64,000 nt of DNA from Nocardioides terrae (GCF_900112345.1 NZ_FOLB01000005.1:186001-250000); one strand, 5' to 3'; counted from the stretch's first letter, positions 7,886 through 16,551 are shown. Numbers and translations are program-made. The notes: generated from the sequence alone by a model not told the origin.

Positions 7886-8806
7886 GTGACCATCTCCTCC
7901 TCGAGCTTCCAGCTGATCGCCGCCCTCGTGCGTCGCGAGACGGCGATGGTCTACGACGCGGGCAAGGAGTACCTCGTCGAGGCTCGGCTGATGCCGCTCG
8001 CCACGGCCGCGGGCTGCCCCGACGTCGAGGCCTACATCGCGCGGGTCCGCACCGACCTGAGCGAGCGCCGCAACGCGCTGGACGCCCTCACCATCAACGA
8101 GACCAGCTGGTTCCGCGACCAGACGCCCTACCAGGCCTTCACCGACCTGATGCTGCCGAAGCTCCTCGAGAGCCGGTCGCTCACGCGTCGGCTGCGGATC
8201 TGGTCGGCGGCGTGCTCGAGCGGCCAGGAGGCCTACTCGATCGCGATGCTGCTCGACCAGCACCTGCCGGCCGGCTGGACCGCCGACATCCTCGCGACCG
8301 ACGTGTCCACCGCGATGCTCGCCCGCGTCGACGCCGGCCGCTACAGCCAGGTCGAGATGAACCGCGGCCTACCCGCCGCCACCCTGGTCCGCCACTTCGC
8401 CCGGGCCGGGACCGAGTGGGAGGTCAGCCCGCAGCTCAAGCGGATGGTCCGCACCCAGCACCTCAACCTGGCCGACGCCTACGCGTTCACCACCGTCGGG
8501 ACCTTCGACGTCGTGCTGCTGCGCAACGTCCTGATCTACTTCGACACCCCGACGAAGTACGACGTGCTGCGCCGGATGCGCCCCCACGTCGCGACCGACG
8601 GCTACCTGCTGCTCGGCTCGTCGGAGACGACCCTCGACATGCCGCCCGACGTGGCGGCGCTCTGGAGCCGTGAGCAGCTCGGCCGGGTCCCGTCGCTGCG
8701 TCCCGCGGCCGGCGTACCGCGCACCGCGTCGACGCACACGCCGACCAGGCCCTTCGGATCCTCCCTCACCACTGCCACCACCACTTCCGCACGGATCGGA
8801 GCCTGA
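7886..8806 (+). CDS. cheR: Chemotaxis receptor methyltransferase CheR
   Basis: S-adenosylmethionine-dependent methyltransferase that methylates glutamates on chemoreceptors; 306 residues. The N-terminal helical CheR domain covers about 1-80 (ALTINETSWFRDQTPYQAF). The catalytic domain has the SAM-binding IWSAACSSGQEAYSIAMLL, the DILATDVSTAMLARVDAGRYS strand-helix, and FDVVLLRNVLIYFDT near 210. The GTG start at 7886 has no ribosome-binding site and lies 9 nt after the -10 box, so it is predicted leaderless. The last 40 residues are Pro/Thr-rich and look disordered. CheY follows after 1 nt, forming an operon with the next four genes. Confidence 0.95.
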   Translation: MTISSSSFQLIAALVRRETAMVYDAGKEYLVEARLMPLATAAGCPDVEAYIARVRTDLSERRNALDALTINETSWFRDQTPYQAFTDLMLPKLLESRSLTRRLRIWSAACSSGQEAYSIAMLLDQHLPAGWTADILATDVSTAMLARVDAGRYSQVEMNRGLPAATLVRHFARAGTEWEVSPQLKRMVRTQHLNLADAYAFTTVGTFDVVLLRNVLIYFDTPTKYDVLRRMRPHVATDGYLLLGSSETTLDMPPDVAALWSREQLGRVPSLRPAAGVPRTASTHTPTRPFGSSLTTATTTSARIGA

Positions 8807-8807
8807 C

Positions 8808-9191
8808 ATGCGCGCGATGATCATCGACGACTCCCGGGCGATGCGGAGCATCCTGCGCCGCATCGTCGCCGGCCTGGAGTTCGAGACCCTCGAGGCCGGC
8901 GACGGCCAGCAGGCGCTCGACCTCTTCGAGTCCGGTCAGGTCCCCGACCTGTGCCTGGTCGACTGGAACATGCCGGTCATGGACGGCTACACCTTCATCA
9001 CCCGCGTGCGCGCGAACAAGGAGTGGCGCCACGTCACCTTGATGACGGTGACCACCGAGAGCGAGCAGGGCCAGATCGTGAAGGCGCTCGCGGCCGGCGC
9101 GCACGAATACGTCATCAAGCCCTTCACCCCCGACGCGATCGTCGAGAAGCTCGAGCTGCTCGGCCTGCTGCCCGTGGAGGCGCTCGCATGA
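8808..9191 (+). CDS. cheY: CheY-like response regulator 1
   Basis: Single-domain receiver of 127 residues expected to carry the phosphoryl signal from CheA to the flagellar switch. Acidic pocket Asp7-Asp8 in MIIDDSRAMR, phospho-acceptor Asp52 in CLVDWNMPVMDGY, Thr in VTTESE and Lys104 in YVIKPF are all present. It starts 1 nt after the cheR stop, and its stop overlaps the next ATG (ATGA). A second stand-alone receiver lies two genes on; which of the two binds FliM cannot be told from sequence. Confidence 0.9.
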   Translation: MRAMIIDDSRAMRSILRRIVAGLEFETLEAGDGQQALDLFESGQVPDLCLVDWNMPVMDGYTFITRVRANKEWRHVTLMTVTTESEQGQIVKALAAGAHEYVIKPFTPDAIVEKLELLGLLPVEALA

Positions 9192-9685
9192 CGCTCGCAC
9201 CCGCACTCACCGACGTGCACGCCATCGTCGACCAGGTCTGGACGAGCTTCCTCGGCGAGGTCGAGCCGCTCCTGCCGGCCGACGTCGCACCGGGTGGGCC
9301 GTTCCCCGCGGGCCAGGCCTGGTCGGCCGCCGTGTCGGTCTCCGGCGGCTGGGACGCGACGGTGACCGTCGAGCTGTCCGCCGCGCTCGCGGTGTCGCTG
9401 ACCACCACCATGCTCGGCCTCGAGGGGCCCGAGGCCCCCGACGACGCCGACCTCGCCGACGCGGTCGGCGAGCTCGTCAACATGGTCGGCGGCAACCTCA
9501 AGAGCCTCATGCCCGGACCGAGCGCCCTCTCCCTGCCTGCCGTCGCGGCCGGCCGCGCCGCCCACGCGTCGGGCGCGACCGAGATCGCGTGCTTCGACGG
9601 GGTCTGGGCCGGCGAGCCGGTCCGGGTCACCGTCCACGTCGTCACCGACGCCCCCGTCGACCTCCTCCCCCAGCCCATCTCCTGA
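9188..9685 (+). CDS. cheX: CheX-like chemotaxis phosphatase-family protein
   Basis: A 165-residue protein that fits the CheC/CheX family of CheY-P phosphatases. The helix LADAVGELVNMVGGNLKSLMP near residues 97-117 carries the E-x2-N pattern typical of this family (ELVN), followed by the usual N-x-x-K/S. It lies between two cheY genes with a 4-nt overlap to the first, supporting a role in terminating the CheY signal. No CheC or FliY with this function was seen elsewhere in the window. Confidence 0.8.
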   Translation: MTLAPALTDVHAIVDQVWTSFLGEVEPLLPADVAPGGPFPAGQAWSAAVSVSGGWDATVTVELSAALAVSLTTTMLGLEGPEAPDDADLADAVGELVNMVGGNLKSLMPGPSALSLPAVAAGRAAHASGATEIACFDGVWAGEPVRVTVHVVTDAPVDLLPQPIS

Positions 9686-9702
9686 GACTGGAGTCATCCC
9701 AC

Positions 9703-10065
9703 ATGAAGATCATCGTCGCCGACGACAGCAGGGTCATGCGCCAGATCGTGATCCGGACGCTGCGACAGGCGGGCCACGGTGGCCACGAGATCGTCGAGGC
9801 CGAGAACGGCCGCGACTGCCTCGAGAAGGTCGCCACCGAGCAGCCCGACCTGGTGCTCTCGGACTGGAACATGCCCGAGATGAACGGCATCGACTGCCTC
9901 GGCGCGCTGCGCGCCTCCGGCTCGCAGGTGCCGTTCGGGTTCGTGACCTCCGAGGGTTCCGAGGAGATGCGCCAGCGTGCCGCCGCGGCGGGCGCCCTGT
10001 TCCTCATCGCCAAGCCGTTCACCGCCGAGACGTTCGGCGATGCGCTCAGCGAGGTGCTCGGCTGA
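9703..10065 (+). CDS. CheY-like response regulator 2
   Basis: Single-domain receiver of 120 residues. Acidic residues Asp7-Asp8 (IIVADDSRVMR), phospho-acceptor Asp54 (LSDWNMPEMNGID), Thr in FVTSEGS and Lys in LIAKPF are present, so it should be phosphorylatable. It is clearly related to the CheY two genes upstream but diverges in the alpha4-beta5 face (GALFLIAKPFTAET), suggesting a different partner, perhaps the CheX-like proteins beside it. Its stop overlaps the next ATG by one base (TGATG). Confidence 0.88.
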   Translation: MKIIVADDSRVMRQIVIRTLRQAGHGGHEIVEAENGRDCLEKVATEQPDLVLSDWNMPEMNGIDCLGALRASGSQVPFGFVTSEGSEEMRQRAAAAGALFLIAKPFTAETFGDALSEVLG

Positions 10066-10547
10066 TGCCGTCCCACCTCCCGCTGCCCAAGCAGATCAAG
10101 GACCTCTTCGAAGGCGTCCTCGGTCGGGACGTCACGCTCTCCCCGTCGGCGCCGTTCGCGCCCGGCCCGAAGGCGCCCGCCAGCGTCGCCGTGTACGTCG
10201 ACGACGCGCTGCGCATCACCGGGCTGATCGTGTGCGACCTGCGCGTGTCGGCGTACGCCGGCGGAGCGCTCGGTCTGGTCCCGCTCGGGGGCGCCGACGC
10301 CGCCGTCGAGGCGGGGGCGCTCACCGAGACGCTCGCGGAGAACCTCTACGAGGTGCTCAACATCGCCGCGTCGATGTTCAACGAGCCCGGCGCCGACCAC
10401 CTGCGCCTGCACGAGCTGCACCCGGCCGGCGTACCGCTGCCGCCGCTGGTGCGGGCCCAGACCCTGACGCTGGGCCGCCGTGAGGACGTGTCGATCGACA
10501 TCGCCGGCTACGGAGCCGGACAGCTGTCGGTCGTCATGGTCGCCTGA
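10065..10547 (+). CDS. Chemotaxis-associated protein, possibly CheX-like
   Basis: A 160-residue protein without a name. The helix LTETLAENLYEVLNIAASMFNE near residues 89-110 resembles the E-x2-N helix of the CheX-like protein two genes upstream (DAVGELVNMVGGNLKS), and the first half has beta-strand-like segments as in that family. It is the last gene of the cheR operon, with an overlap to the second receiver, and a hairpin follows it. A role as a second CheY phosphatase or as a switch-binding adaptor is inference. Confidence 0.7.
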   Translation: MPSHLPLPKQIKDLFEGVLGRDVTLSPSAPFAPGPKAPASVAVYVDDALRITGLIVCDLRVSAYAGGALGLVPLGGADAAVEAGALTETLAENLYEVLNIAASMFNEPGADHLRLHELHPAGVPLPPLVRAQTLTLGRREDVSIDIAGYGAGQLSVVMVA

Positions 10548-10578
10548 TCCCCTCGGTCCTCCCGGGCCCCAGGCCCAG

Positions 10579-10624
10579 GACGTCCTGCGGGGTGGTCGCT
10601 CAAGCAGCCACTCCGCAGGACGTC
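10579..10624 (+). repeat. 46-bp palindromic repeat, copy A (also likely terminator)
   Basis: An inverted repeat with 17-bp arms (one mismatch) around a 12-nt loop; the ends read GACGTCCTGCG and CGCAGGACGTC. It aligns without gaps to the element at 37941-37986 (36 of 46 bases identical). Lying 32 nt after the end of the cheR operon and before TTCTGCATTTCC, it can also act as a transcription terminator. Confidence 0.75.
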
Positions 10625-10636
10625 TTCTGCATTTCC

Positions 10637-10662
10637 CTCAGGTGGGCGCGCGATGCGCCGAA
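10637..10662 (+). promoter_or_regulatory. FliA-type promoter of the flgB operon
   Basis: CTCA(GGT), 16-nt gap, GCCGAA. The -10 box ends 82 nt before the flgB start, giving a leader with GGAGGGG before the GTG. It is expected to drive flgB-flgC-fliE-fliF-fliG-fliH-fliI. Confidence 0.75.
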
Positions 10663-10744
10663 CCGTCACGTGAGCACGGACTAGCTCGCCCAGATCGCCG
10701 ACGGACCGGCACTCGACCAGCCTTCATCCCCGGAGGGGACAGCC

Positions 10745-11116
10745 GTGTCTTTCGCCGTGTCCGATGCGGTCAGCCTTGCGCTGCACACCGCGCTCAACGG
10801 ACTCTCGCAGCGCCAGAACGTCATCGCCGACGACATCGCCAACGTCGACACGCCCGGATTCCGGGCGCGGTCCGTGGAGTTCGAGTCGAGCCTGCGCGAG
10901 GCGATCGACAGTGGCTCCTTCGAGGCCGGCCGGTCAGGTGCCTCCCCCGTCGCGGCGACCGAGGTGCCGAGCGACACCCCCGTGGGTGCCAACGGCAACA
11001 ACGTCGACCTGCGCAAGGAGACCATCGCAGCGATGCAGACGCAGTACAGCTACCAGATCCTCGGCCGGGCGATGACCGACCACCTCGCTCTGCTCAAGAC
11101 GGCGGCGGGCTCCTGA
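10745..11116 (+). CDS. flgB: Flagellar proximal rod protein FlgB
   Basis: Rod subunit of 123 residues exported by the flagellar type III system. The N-terminal motif LSQRQNVIADDIANVDTPGFRAR is the rod/hook-family signature. The C-terminal helix LRKETIAAMQTQYSYQILGRAM is typical of FlgB. The GTG start is 6 nt after GGAGGGG. Its stop overlaps the flgC start (TGATG). Normal FlgB length. Confidence 0.95.
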   Translation: MSFAVSDAVSLALHTALNGLSQRQNVIADDIANVDTPGFRARSVEFESSLREAIDSGSFEAGRSGASPVAATEVPSDTPVGANGNNVDLRKETIAAMQTQYSYQILGRAMTDHLALLKTAAGS

Positions 11117-11511
11117 TGGGCGCCTTCGACATGCTGAGCATCGCCAACACCGGTCTGGGCGCGCACCAGACCTGGCTGGACGCGCTGGGCGGCAACATCG
11201 CCAACGTCAACACGATCAAGCCGATGACGGAGAACGCCTACCAGGCCAAGTTCGTCGTCTTCCAGCCCCGTGCCGACGGCGGCGTCGACGTGGCCGGCCT
11301 CGCGCAGAGCAGCGCTGAGGGCCGGGTCACCTCGATGCCCGACAGCCCGCTCGCCGACGCGGACGGCTACGTCCGCGCCCCCGACGTCGACATGGCCAGC
11401 GAGATGAGCCAGCTGATCATGGCCCAGCGCGGCTACCAGTCCTCGGTGCAGGTCACCAAGACCGCCCAGGACACCTACGGCTCCGCCCTCAGCATCGGGG
11501 AGGGCCGATGA
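11116..11511 (+). CDS. flgC: Flagellar rod protein FlgC
   Basis: Rod subunit of 131 residues. The N-terminal ANTGLGAHQTWLDALGGNIA matches the rod-family motif, and the C-terminal VDMASEMSQLIMAQRGYQSS is the FlgC/FlgG-type closing helix. Translationally coupled to flgB by a one-base overlap; fliE starts within its end (4-nt overlap). No flgF or flgG gene follows, so in this window FlgB and FlgC are the only rod subunits besides the adaptor FliE. Confidence 0.94.
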   Translation: MGAFDMLSIANTGLGAHQTWLDALGGNIANVNTIKPMTENAYQAKFVVFQPRADGGVDVAGLAQSSAEGRVTSMPDSPLADADGYVRAPDVDMASEMSQLIMAQRGYQSSVQVTKTAQDTYGSALSIGEGR

Positions 11512-11843
11512 GCTCGATGGGCATCGAGGCGCTGAGCTTCCCGCAGCTCCCGTCCACCCCGACCGTCGGCGCCACCGACACCACGCTCGGCGCCGACCGG
11601 CCGCAGGGCCCGGACGGTCCCAGCGGCGACTTCGGCGACCTCCTCGTCAAGAGCCTCGACTCGGTGGAGTCGATGGGCGACAAGGCCTCCGACCTCTCCG
11701 TCCAGGCCGCGACGGGCGACCTCAACGCGATCCACGACTACACGATCGCCGCGACCGAGGCCCAGGTGGCGACGCAGCTGACCGTCGCCGTCCGCAACAA
11801 GGCGGTCGAGGCGTTCACCGAGATCATGCGGATGAGCGTCTGA
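11508..11843 (+). CDS. fliE: Flagellar hook-basal body adaptor FliE
   Basis: A 111-residue protein that connects the MS ring to the rod. The C-terminal half is diagnostic: FGDLLVKSLDSVESMGDKAS, then AATGDLNAIHDYTIAATEAQ and LTVAVRNKAVEAFTEIMRM. The N-terminal 35 residues are variable, as usual. The start overlaps flgC and the stop is 1 nt before fliF. Confidence 0.94.
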   Translation: MSSMGIEALSFPQLPSTPTVGATDTTLGADRPQGPDGPSGDFGDLLVKSLDSVESMGDKASDLSVQAATGDLNAIHDYTIAATEAQVATQLTVAVRNKAVEAFTEIMRMSV

Positions 11844-11844
11844 C

Positions 11845-13446
11845 ATGCGCGACAACATCACCCGCACCCTCTCGCGCTACCTGCGCGCCTTCAGCGACTT
11901 CACCAACGGCCAGAAGGCCGTCGCGATCGTCGGCACCGCCGCCCTGCTGCTGGCGAGCTTCCTCGTCTTCCGCTGGGTCGCCGCGCCGTCCTACGCACCG
12001 CTCTACTCCAGCCTCTCCGGCGAGGACGCCTCGGCGGTCGTCGACGAGCTCGACAAGGAGGGCGTGAAGTACGAGCTGACCAACGGCGGCACCACCGTGA
12101 TGGTGCCGCAGGAGCAGGTCTACTCCGCCCGCGTCGCCCTGTCCGGCAAGGGGCTCCCGGCCTCCAGCGACGAGGGCGGCTACTCGCTGCTCGACAACGC
12201 CGGCCTCTCCACCTCGGAGTTCCAGGAGCAGACCTCCTTCAAGCGCGCGATGGAGGGCGAGCTCGCCAAGACCATCGAGGCGATCAACGGCGTCGACACT
12301 GCTGTCGTCCACCTCGCGCTGCCCGAGAAGCAGGTCTTCACCGACGAGCAGGACCCGGCCACCGCGTCCGTGCTCGTGAAGACCCGGGTCGGCAGCAGCC
12401 TCACCGACGAGCAGGTCCAGGCCGTCGTCCACCTGGTCGCGTCCAGCATCGACGGGCTGGACCCCAAGGACGTCACCGTCGCGGACGCGACCGGCAAGGT
12501 GCTGACCCTGCAGGACGACACCACCGCCGGCGCGGCCAGCAACCGGCTGCAGCAGGTCAACGAGTTCCAGGACCAGATGCAGGGCCGGATCCAGTCCGTC
12601 CTCGACACCGTCGTCGGCCCCGGCCACTCGACGGTCAACCTGACCGCGGACCTCGACTTCGACCAGGCCACCACCAAGACCAAGAAGTACACGTACAACC
12701 CGAAGGTCGTCCCGCTCTCGCAGTCCGAGAAGACCGAGAAGTACAACGGCAACGGCACCGGCCTCAACAGCGCCGCCGGCGGCGTCGTCGGCCCCGACGG
12801 GCAGATGGACACGACCACGACCAGCGGCGGCGGCGCGTCGACGTACGAGAACGGCAGCAAGACGCAGGACAACGCGGTCGACACCACCGAGGAGGAGCGC
12901 GTCGCCGCCCCGGGCGGCGTCAAGTCGCTGCACGTCGGCGTGATCCTGGACGCGGCCTCCATCGGCACCGTCCAGCCGCAGGACCTGCGCGACGTCATCG
13001 CCGCCGCCACCGGCATCAACACCACCCGCGGCGACACGATCGACGTGAGCAGCATGCCGTTCGACCACACCGCCCAGAAGACGGCCGCGAAGGAGCTGGC
13101 GAAGGCCGACGCCGCGAAGGCGAACGCGCAGCGGATGACGCTCTACCGCAACATCGGCATCGGCGCCGTCATCGCGCTGATCCTGCTGCTCGTCTGGCTC
13201 CGGTCGCGCCGCCGTGCGAAGGCACGCGTCGAGGCGACGTCGTACGTCGTCGAGCAGCTGCGTTCGGACGCCGCCGCCCGGGCGCAGGCCGAGGAGATCC
13301 CGGCCACCCAGCTGCTCGGCGAGCTCGAGCCGCCGGCCGCGCCGAACCCGGCCGACGAGATCCGCGTCGAGCTCAACGCCCTGGTCGAGCGCCAGCCCGA
13401 GGACGTCGCCGCACTGCTGCGCGGCTGGCTGGTGGAGCCCAAGTGA
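11845..13446 (+). CDS. fliF: Flagellar MS-ring protein FliF
   Basis: Membrane platform of the flagellum; 533 residues. A first membrane segment is at about 25-46 (AVAIVGTAALLLASFLVFRW), followed by the YscJ-type ring domains (YAPLYSSLSGEDASAVVDEL, MVPQEQVYSARVALSGKGLP, SFKRAMEGELAKTIEAINGV). A second membrane segment is at about 435-452 (GIGAVIALILLLVWL). The C-terminal tail ending LVERQPEDVAALLRGWLVE is the FliG-binding motif. It starts 1 nt after the fliE stop and is followed by fliG after 55 nt. Confidence 0.96.
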   Translation: MRDNITRTLSRYLRAFSDFTNGQKAVAIVGTAALLLASFLVFRWVAAPSYAPLYSSLSGEDASAVVDELDKEGVKYELTNGGTTVMVPQEQVYSARVALSGKGLPASSDEGGYSLLDNAGLSTSEFQEQTSFKRAMEGELAKTIEAINGVDTAVVHLALPEKQVFTDEQDPATASVLVKTRVGSSLTDEQVQAVVHLVASSIDGLDPKDVTVADATGKVLTLQDDTTAGAASNRLQQVNEFQDQMQGRIQSVLDTVVGPGHSTVNLTADLDFDQATTKTKKYTYNPKVVPLSQSEKTEKYNGNGTGLNSAAGGVVGPDGQMDTTTTSGGGASTYENGSKTQDNAVDTTEEERVAAPGGVKSLHVGVILDAASIGTVQPQDLRDVIAAATGINTTRGDTIDVSSMPFDHTAQKTAAKELAKADAAKANAQRMTLYRNIGIGAVIALILLLVWLRSRRRAKARVEATSYVVEQLRSDAAARAQAEEIPATQLLGELEPPAAPNPADEIRVELNALVERQPEDVAALLRGWLVEPK

Positions 13447-13501
13447 CCACCGCACCCGGCTCGCTCCGCCACGCACTCCCCACCACCGATCGGGAAGCCC
13501 G

Positions 13502-14566
13502 ATGACAGTCGCAACGATGACCCCGGCACTCGCCATGATGTCGGCGAACGGCAACAGCTCGCTGGCCGGCACGCTCGGCCTGCGCAAGGCAGCGATCCTG
13601 CTCATCCAGCTGGGCCAGGAGCGCGCCTCGGCGGTGCTGCGGCACCTGTCCGACAGCGAGGTCGAGGCGGTCACCGCCGAGATCTCCCGCCTCGACGCCA
13701 TCTCGTCGGCCGAGACCGACGAGGTGCTCGGCGAGTTCCACGGGCTGATGGTGGCGCGCTCGCACATCGCTCAGGGCGGCTTCGGCTTCGCCCAGCAGCT
13801 GCTGCAGAGCTCCATGGGCGACGAGCGCGCCCAGGAGATCATGGAGCGACTCCACGCCGCAGCCGTCCAGATGCCCTTCCAGTTCCTGCACCGGGCCGAC
13901 CCGGCCCAGCTGCGTGGCTTCATCGCCGAGGAGCACCCGCAGGTGATCGCGCTCGTCCTCGCGCACATGACCCCGGACAAGGCGTCGCTGCTGCTCTCGG
14001 GCCTGCCCAACCACGTCCAGGCCGTCGTCGCCCACCGCATCGCGGTCATGGACCGCACCTCCCCCGAGATCATCCGGGCGGTCGAGTCGGTCCTGGAGCG
14101 CAAGCTCTCCTCGATGCTGCAGCCGACCGAGGTCTCCCGGGTCGGCGGCGTCGACCCGCTGGTCAACATCATCAACCGCTCCGACCGGCCGACCGAGCGG
14201 CTCATCGTCGAGGGCCTCGAGGGCCTCGACCCCGCGCTCGCGGAGGAGGTGAAGAGCCGGATGTTCATGTTCGAGGACATCGTCGGGCTCGACGACCGCT
14301 CCGTGCAGCAGGTGCTGCGCCAGGTCGACACCGGCGAGCTCGCGCTCGCGCTCAAGGGCGTCAGCGCCCAGGTGCGCAACAAGATCACGGCCAACCTCTC
14401 CGAGCGTGCGGCGGAGAACCTCCTCGACGAGGTCGAGCTCCTCGGCGCCGTACGGCTGGCCCAGGTGGAGGAGGCCCAGCAGGGCGTCATCCGCACCATC
14501 CGCCAGCTCGAGGAGCAGGGCCAGATCACCGTGCGCCGCGGCAACGACGAGGAGTTCGTCGTCTGA
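13502..14566 (+). CDS. fliG: Flagellar motor switch protein FliG
   Basis: Rotor protein of 354 residues binding FliF, FliM and the stator. The N-domain contains LRKAAILLIQLGQERASAVL; the middle domain has FIAEEHPQVIALVLAHM, the EHPQ motif that contacts FliM. The C-terminal torque helix contains the charged residues FEDIVGLDDRSVQQVLRQVD, and GVSAQVRNKITANLSERAAE follows. The ATG at 13502 lies 55 nt after fliF. Its stop overlaps fliH by one base. Confidence 0.96.
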   Translation: MTVATMTPALAMMSANGNSSLAGTLGLRKAAILLIQLGQERASAVLRHLSDSEVEAVTAEISRLDAISSAETDEVLGEFHGLMVARSHIAQGGFGFAQQLLQSSMGDERAQEIMERLHAAAVQMPFQFLHRADPAQLRGFIAEEHPQVIALVLAHMTPDKASLLLSGLPNHVQAVVAHRIAVMDRTSPEIIRAVESVLERKLSSMLQPTEVSRVGGVDPLVNIINRSDRPTERLIVEGLEGLDPALAEEVKSRMFMFEDIVGLDDRSVQQVLRQVDTGELALALKGVSAQVRNKITANLSERAAENLLDEVELLGAVRLAQVEEAQQGVIRTIRQLEEQGQITVRRGNDEEFVV

Positions 14567-15189
14567 TGGGCGTCGTGACGCCGCTGCCGCTGGCCGACCT
14601 GCCCCGGTCCGGGTGGGCCGACGGGACCGAGCTGGCCCGGACCGTGCTCGCCGAGGTCGCCGAGCGGGCGCGCACCGAGGCCCAGGCCCAGGGGTACGCC
14701 ATCGGCTGGGCGCGCGGTCGCCGCGACGCGGCCGCCGCCGCCGCCGAGCAGGCCGCCGCCGATGCCACCGCCACCGCCGAGGCCGAGGCCCGGCGCGAGG
14801 CCGAGCACCGCGCGGCTGTCGCTGCGCTCGCGTCCGCCGCCGAGCAGGTGCGCGACGCGCTCGCCGTCCTCCAGGAGCAGGTCGCCGCCGAGGGCACCGA
14901 CCTCGCGCTCGCGCTCACCGAGACCCTGCTCGCCCGGGAGATCTCGACGCTCACCGACGCCGACGTCGTCCGCCGGGTGCTGGCCGCGTCGCCCGCACCG
15001 GCGGCGAAGGTCCGGCTGCACCCGCTCGTGGCCGGCTCGGTCGACGCGAAGGAGCTCGCCGACGCGGGCCTCGTCGTCGTGCCGGACCCGACGCTCGACA
15101 CCGCCGACGCCGTCGTCGAGGGCGACGGCTCGGTCACCGACCTGCGCATCGGAGCCGCGATGGAGCGGCTCCGCGAGGCGCTCGCGTGA
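14566..15189 (+). CDS. fliH: Flagellar export ATPase regulator FliH
   Basis: A 207-residue peripheral stator of the type III export ATPase. Residues about 40-115 form a very Ala- and Glu-rich coiled coil (ARRDAAAAAAEQAAADATAT and following), then a FliH C-terminal domain with VRLHPLVAGSVDAKELADAG and a final GSVTDLRIGAAMERLREAL. It is called from its place between fliG and fliI and the coiled-coil layout, as FliH sequences diverge fast. Coupled to fliG by the TGATG overlap. Confidence 0.88.
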   Translation: MGVVTPLPLADLPRSGWADGTELARTVLAEVAERARTEAQAQGYAIGWARGRRDAAAAAAEQAAADATATAEAEARREAEHRAAVAALASAAEQVRDALAVLQEQVAAEGTDLALALTETLLAREISTLTDADVVRRVLAASPAPAAKVRLHPLVAGSVDAKELADAGLVVVPDPTLDTADAVVEGDGSVTDLRIGAAMERLREALA

Positions 15190-15196
15190 CCCGCCC

Positions 15197-16495
15197 ATGA
15201 GCCTGCTCACCAGCACCGTCGCCGAGCGCGCCCTCGCCGCGGCCCGGCCGTTGACGCTGGGCACCGTCACCGAGCTCGTCGGCCTGCACCTCGTCGTCTC
15301 CGGGCTCGAGGTCGCCGTCGGCGACCTGGTCGAGGTCGCGGCCCGCGGGGCCGGTCTGCTTGCCGAGGTCGCGGCACTGCGCCCGGGCTCGGCGGTGTGC
15401 CTGCCGCTCGGGCCGGTGGCCGGCGTCCGGATCGGCGACGTCGTGCGCCACACCGGCGGCCCCCTCCAGATCCGGGTCGGCGACGAGCTGCTCGGCCGCG
15501 TGCTGGACGGGCTCGGCCGCCCGATCGACGGCGGCGAACCGATCGACCACCTGCCGCAGGTCGGCGTCGACCTGGCCGCCCCGTCGGCGTACACCCGGCC
15601 ACGGATCCAGACCCCCCTTCCCCTCGGCGTGCGCGCCCTCGACGCCCTCGTGCCCTGCGGCAGAGGTCAGCGGATCGGCATCATGGCCGGCTCCGGCGTG
15701 GGCAAGTCGTCGCTGCTGTCGATGATCGCGCGCGGCGGTGACGCCGACGTCAACGTCATCGCGCTGGTCGGCGAGCGCGGCCGCGAGGTGCGCGAGTTCC
15801 TCGACAACGACCTCGGCCCGGAGGGGCTGGCCCGCTCCGTCGTCGTCGTCGCGACGTCCGACGCCCCCGCCGTCGAGCGGATGCGCGCGGCGTTCGTCGC
15901 CACCCGGATCGCCGAGTCGTTCCGCGACTCCGGACGCGACGTCGTGCTGATGATGGACAGCGTCACCCGGGTCGCGATGGCGCAGCGCGAGATCGGCCTG
16001 TCCGCCGGCGAGCCGCCCGCGACCCGCGGCTACCCGCCCTCGGTCTTCGGCCTGCTGCCGCGGCTGCTCGAGCGGGCCGGCACCTCGCCCGCCGGGTCGA
16101 TCACCGGCCTCTACACCGTCCTCGTCGAGGGCGACGACCTGCAGGACCCGATCGGCGACACCGCCCGGTCGATCCTCGACGGTCACGTCGTCCTGTCGCG
16201 CTCGCTCGCCACCGGCGGCCACTTCCCCGCCGTCGACGTGCTCGAGTCGATCTCCCGGCTGACCGGCGCCGTCACCACGCCCGACCAGCAGGTCCTGGCC
16301 CGACGGCTGCGCCGGCTGCTCGCGGCCCACCGCAACGTCAAGGAGCTCGTCGAGATCGGCGCCTACGCGTCCGGGTCCGACGCCGACGCCGACACCGCGC
16401 TGGCGCTGCTCCCCCGCATCGACGCGTTCCTGCGCCAGCGGATGGACGAGCCCGCCGGGGACACCTGGGCGGCGCTCGCCGAGCTGCTCGGCTGA
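15197..16495 (+). CDS. fliI: Flagellum-specific export ATPase FliI
   Basis: F1-ATPase-like hexameric ATPase (432 residues) that energises unfolding of flagellar export substrates. Walker A is AGSGVGKSS at about 164-172 and Walker B LMMDSVTR at about 251-258. The segment GYPPSVFGLLPRLLERAG and GDDLQDPIGDTARSILDGH are FliI/SctN signatures. The ATG at 15197 follows the fliH stop by 7 nt. It ends the flgB operon; the next unit has its own promoter. Confidence 0.97.
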   Translation: MSLLTSTVAERALAAARPLTLGTVTELVGLHLVVSGLEVAVGDLVEVAARGAGLLAEVAALRPGSAVCLPLGPVAGVRIGDVVRHTGGPLQIRVGDELLGRVLDGLGRPIDGGEPIDHLPQVGVDLAAPSAYTRPRIQTPLPLGVRALDALVPCGRGQRIGIMAGSGVGKSSLLSMIARGGDADVNVIALVGERGREVREFLDNDLGPEGLARSVVVVATSDAPAVERMRAAFVATRIAESFRDSGRDVVLMMDSVTRVAMAQREIGLSAGEPPATRGYPPSVFGLLPRLLERAGTSPAGSITGLYTVLVEGDDLQDPIGDTARSILDGHVVLSRSLATGGHFPAVDVLESISRLTGAVTTPDQQVLARRLRRLLAAHRNVKELVEIGAYASGSDADADTALALLPRIDAFLRQRMDEPAGDTWAALAELLG

Positions 16496-16515
16496 CGCGC
16501 CTCGGCGTCCCGCAC

Positions 16516-16545
16516 CGGTGACACATCGGTGACAGAACGGTGACA
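16516..16545 (+). promoter_or_regulatory. Three phased direct repeats upstream of the fliJ promoter
   Basis: CGGTGACA occurs three times at 16516, 16527 and 16538, an exact 11-nt period, ending 6 nt before the -35 box of the FliA-type promoter. Same-face phasing next to -35 is typical of an activator binding site. No known factor can be assigned. Confidence 0.5.
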
Positions 16546-16551
16546 GTCCTC

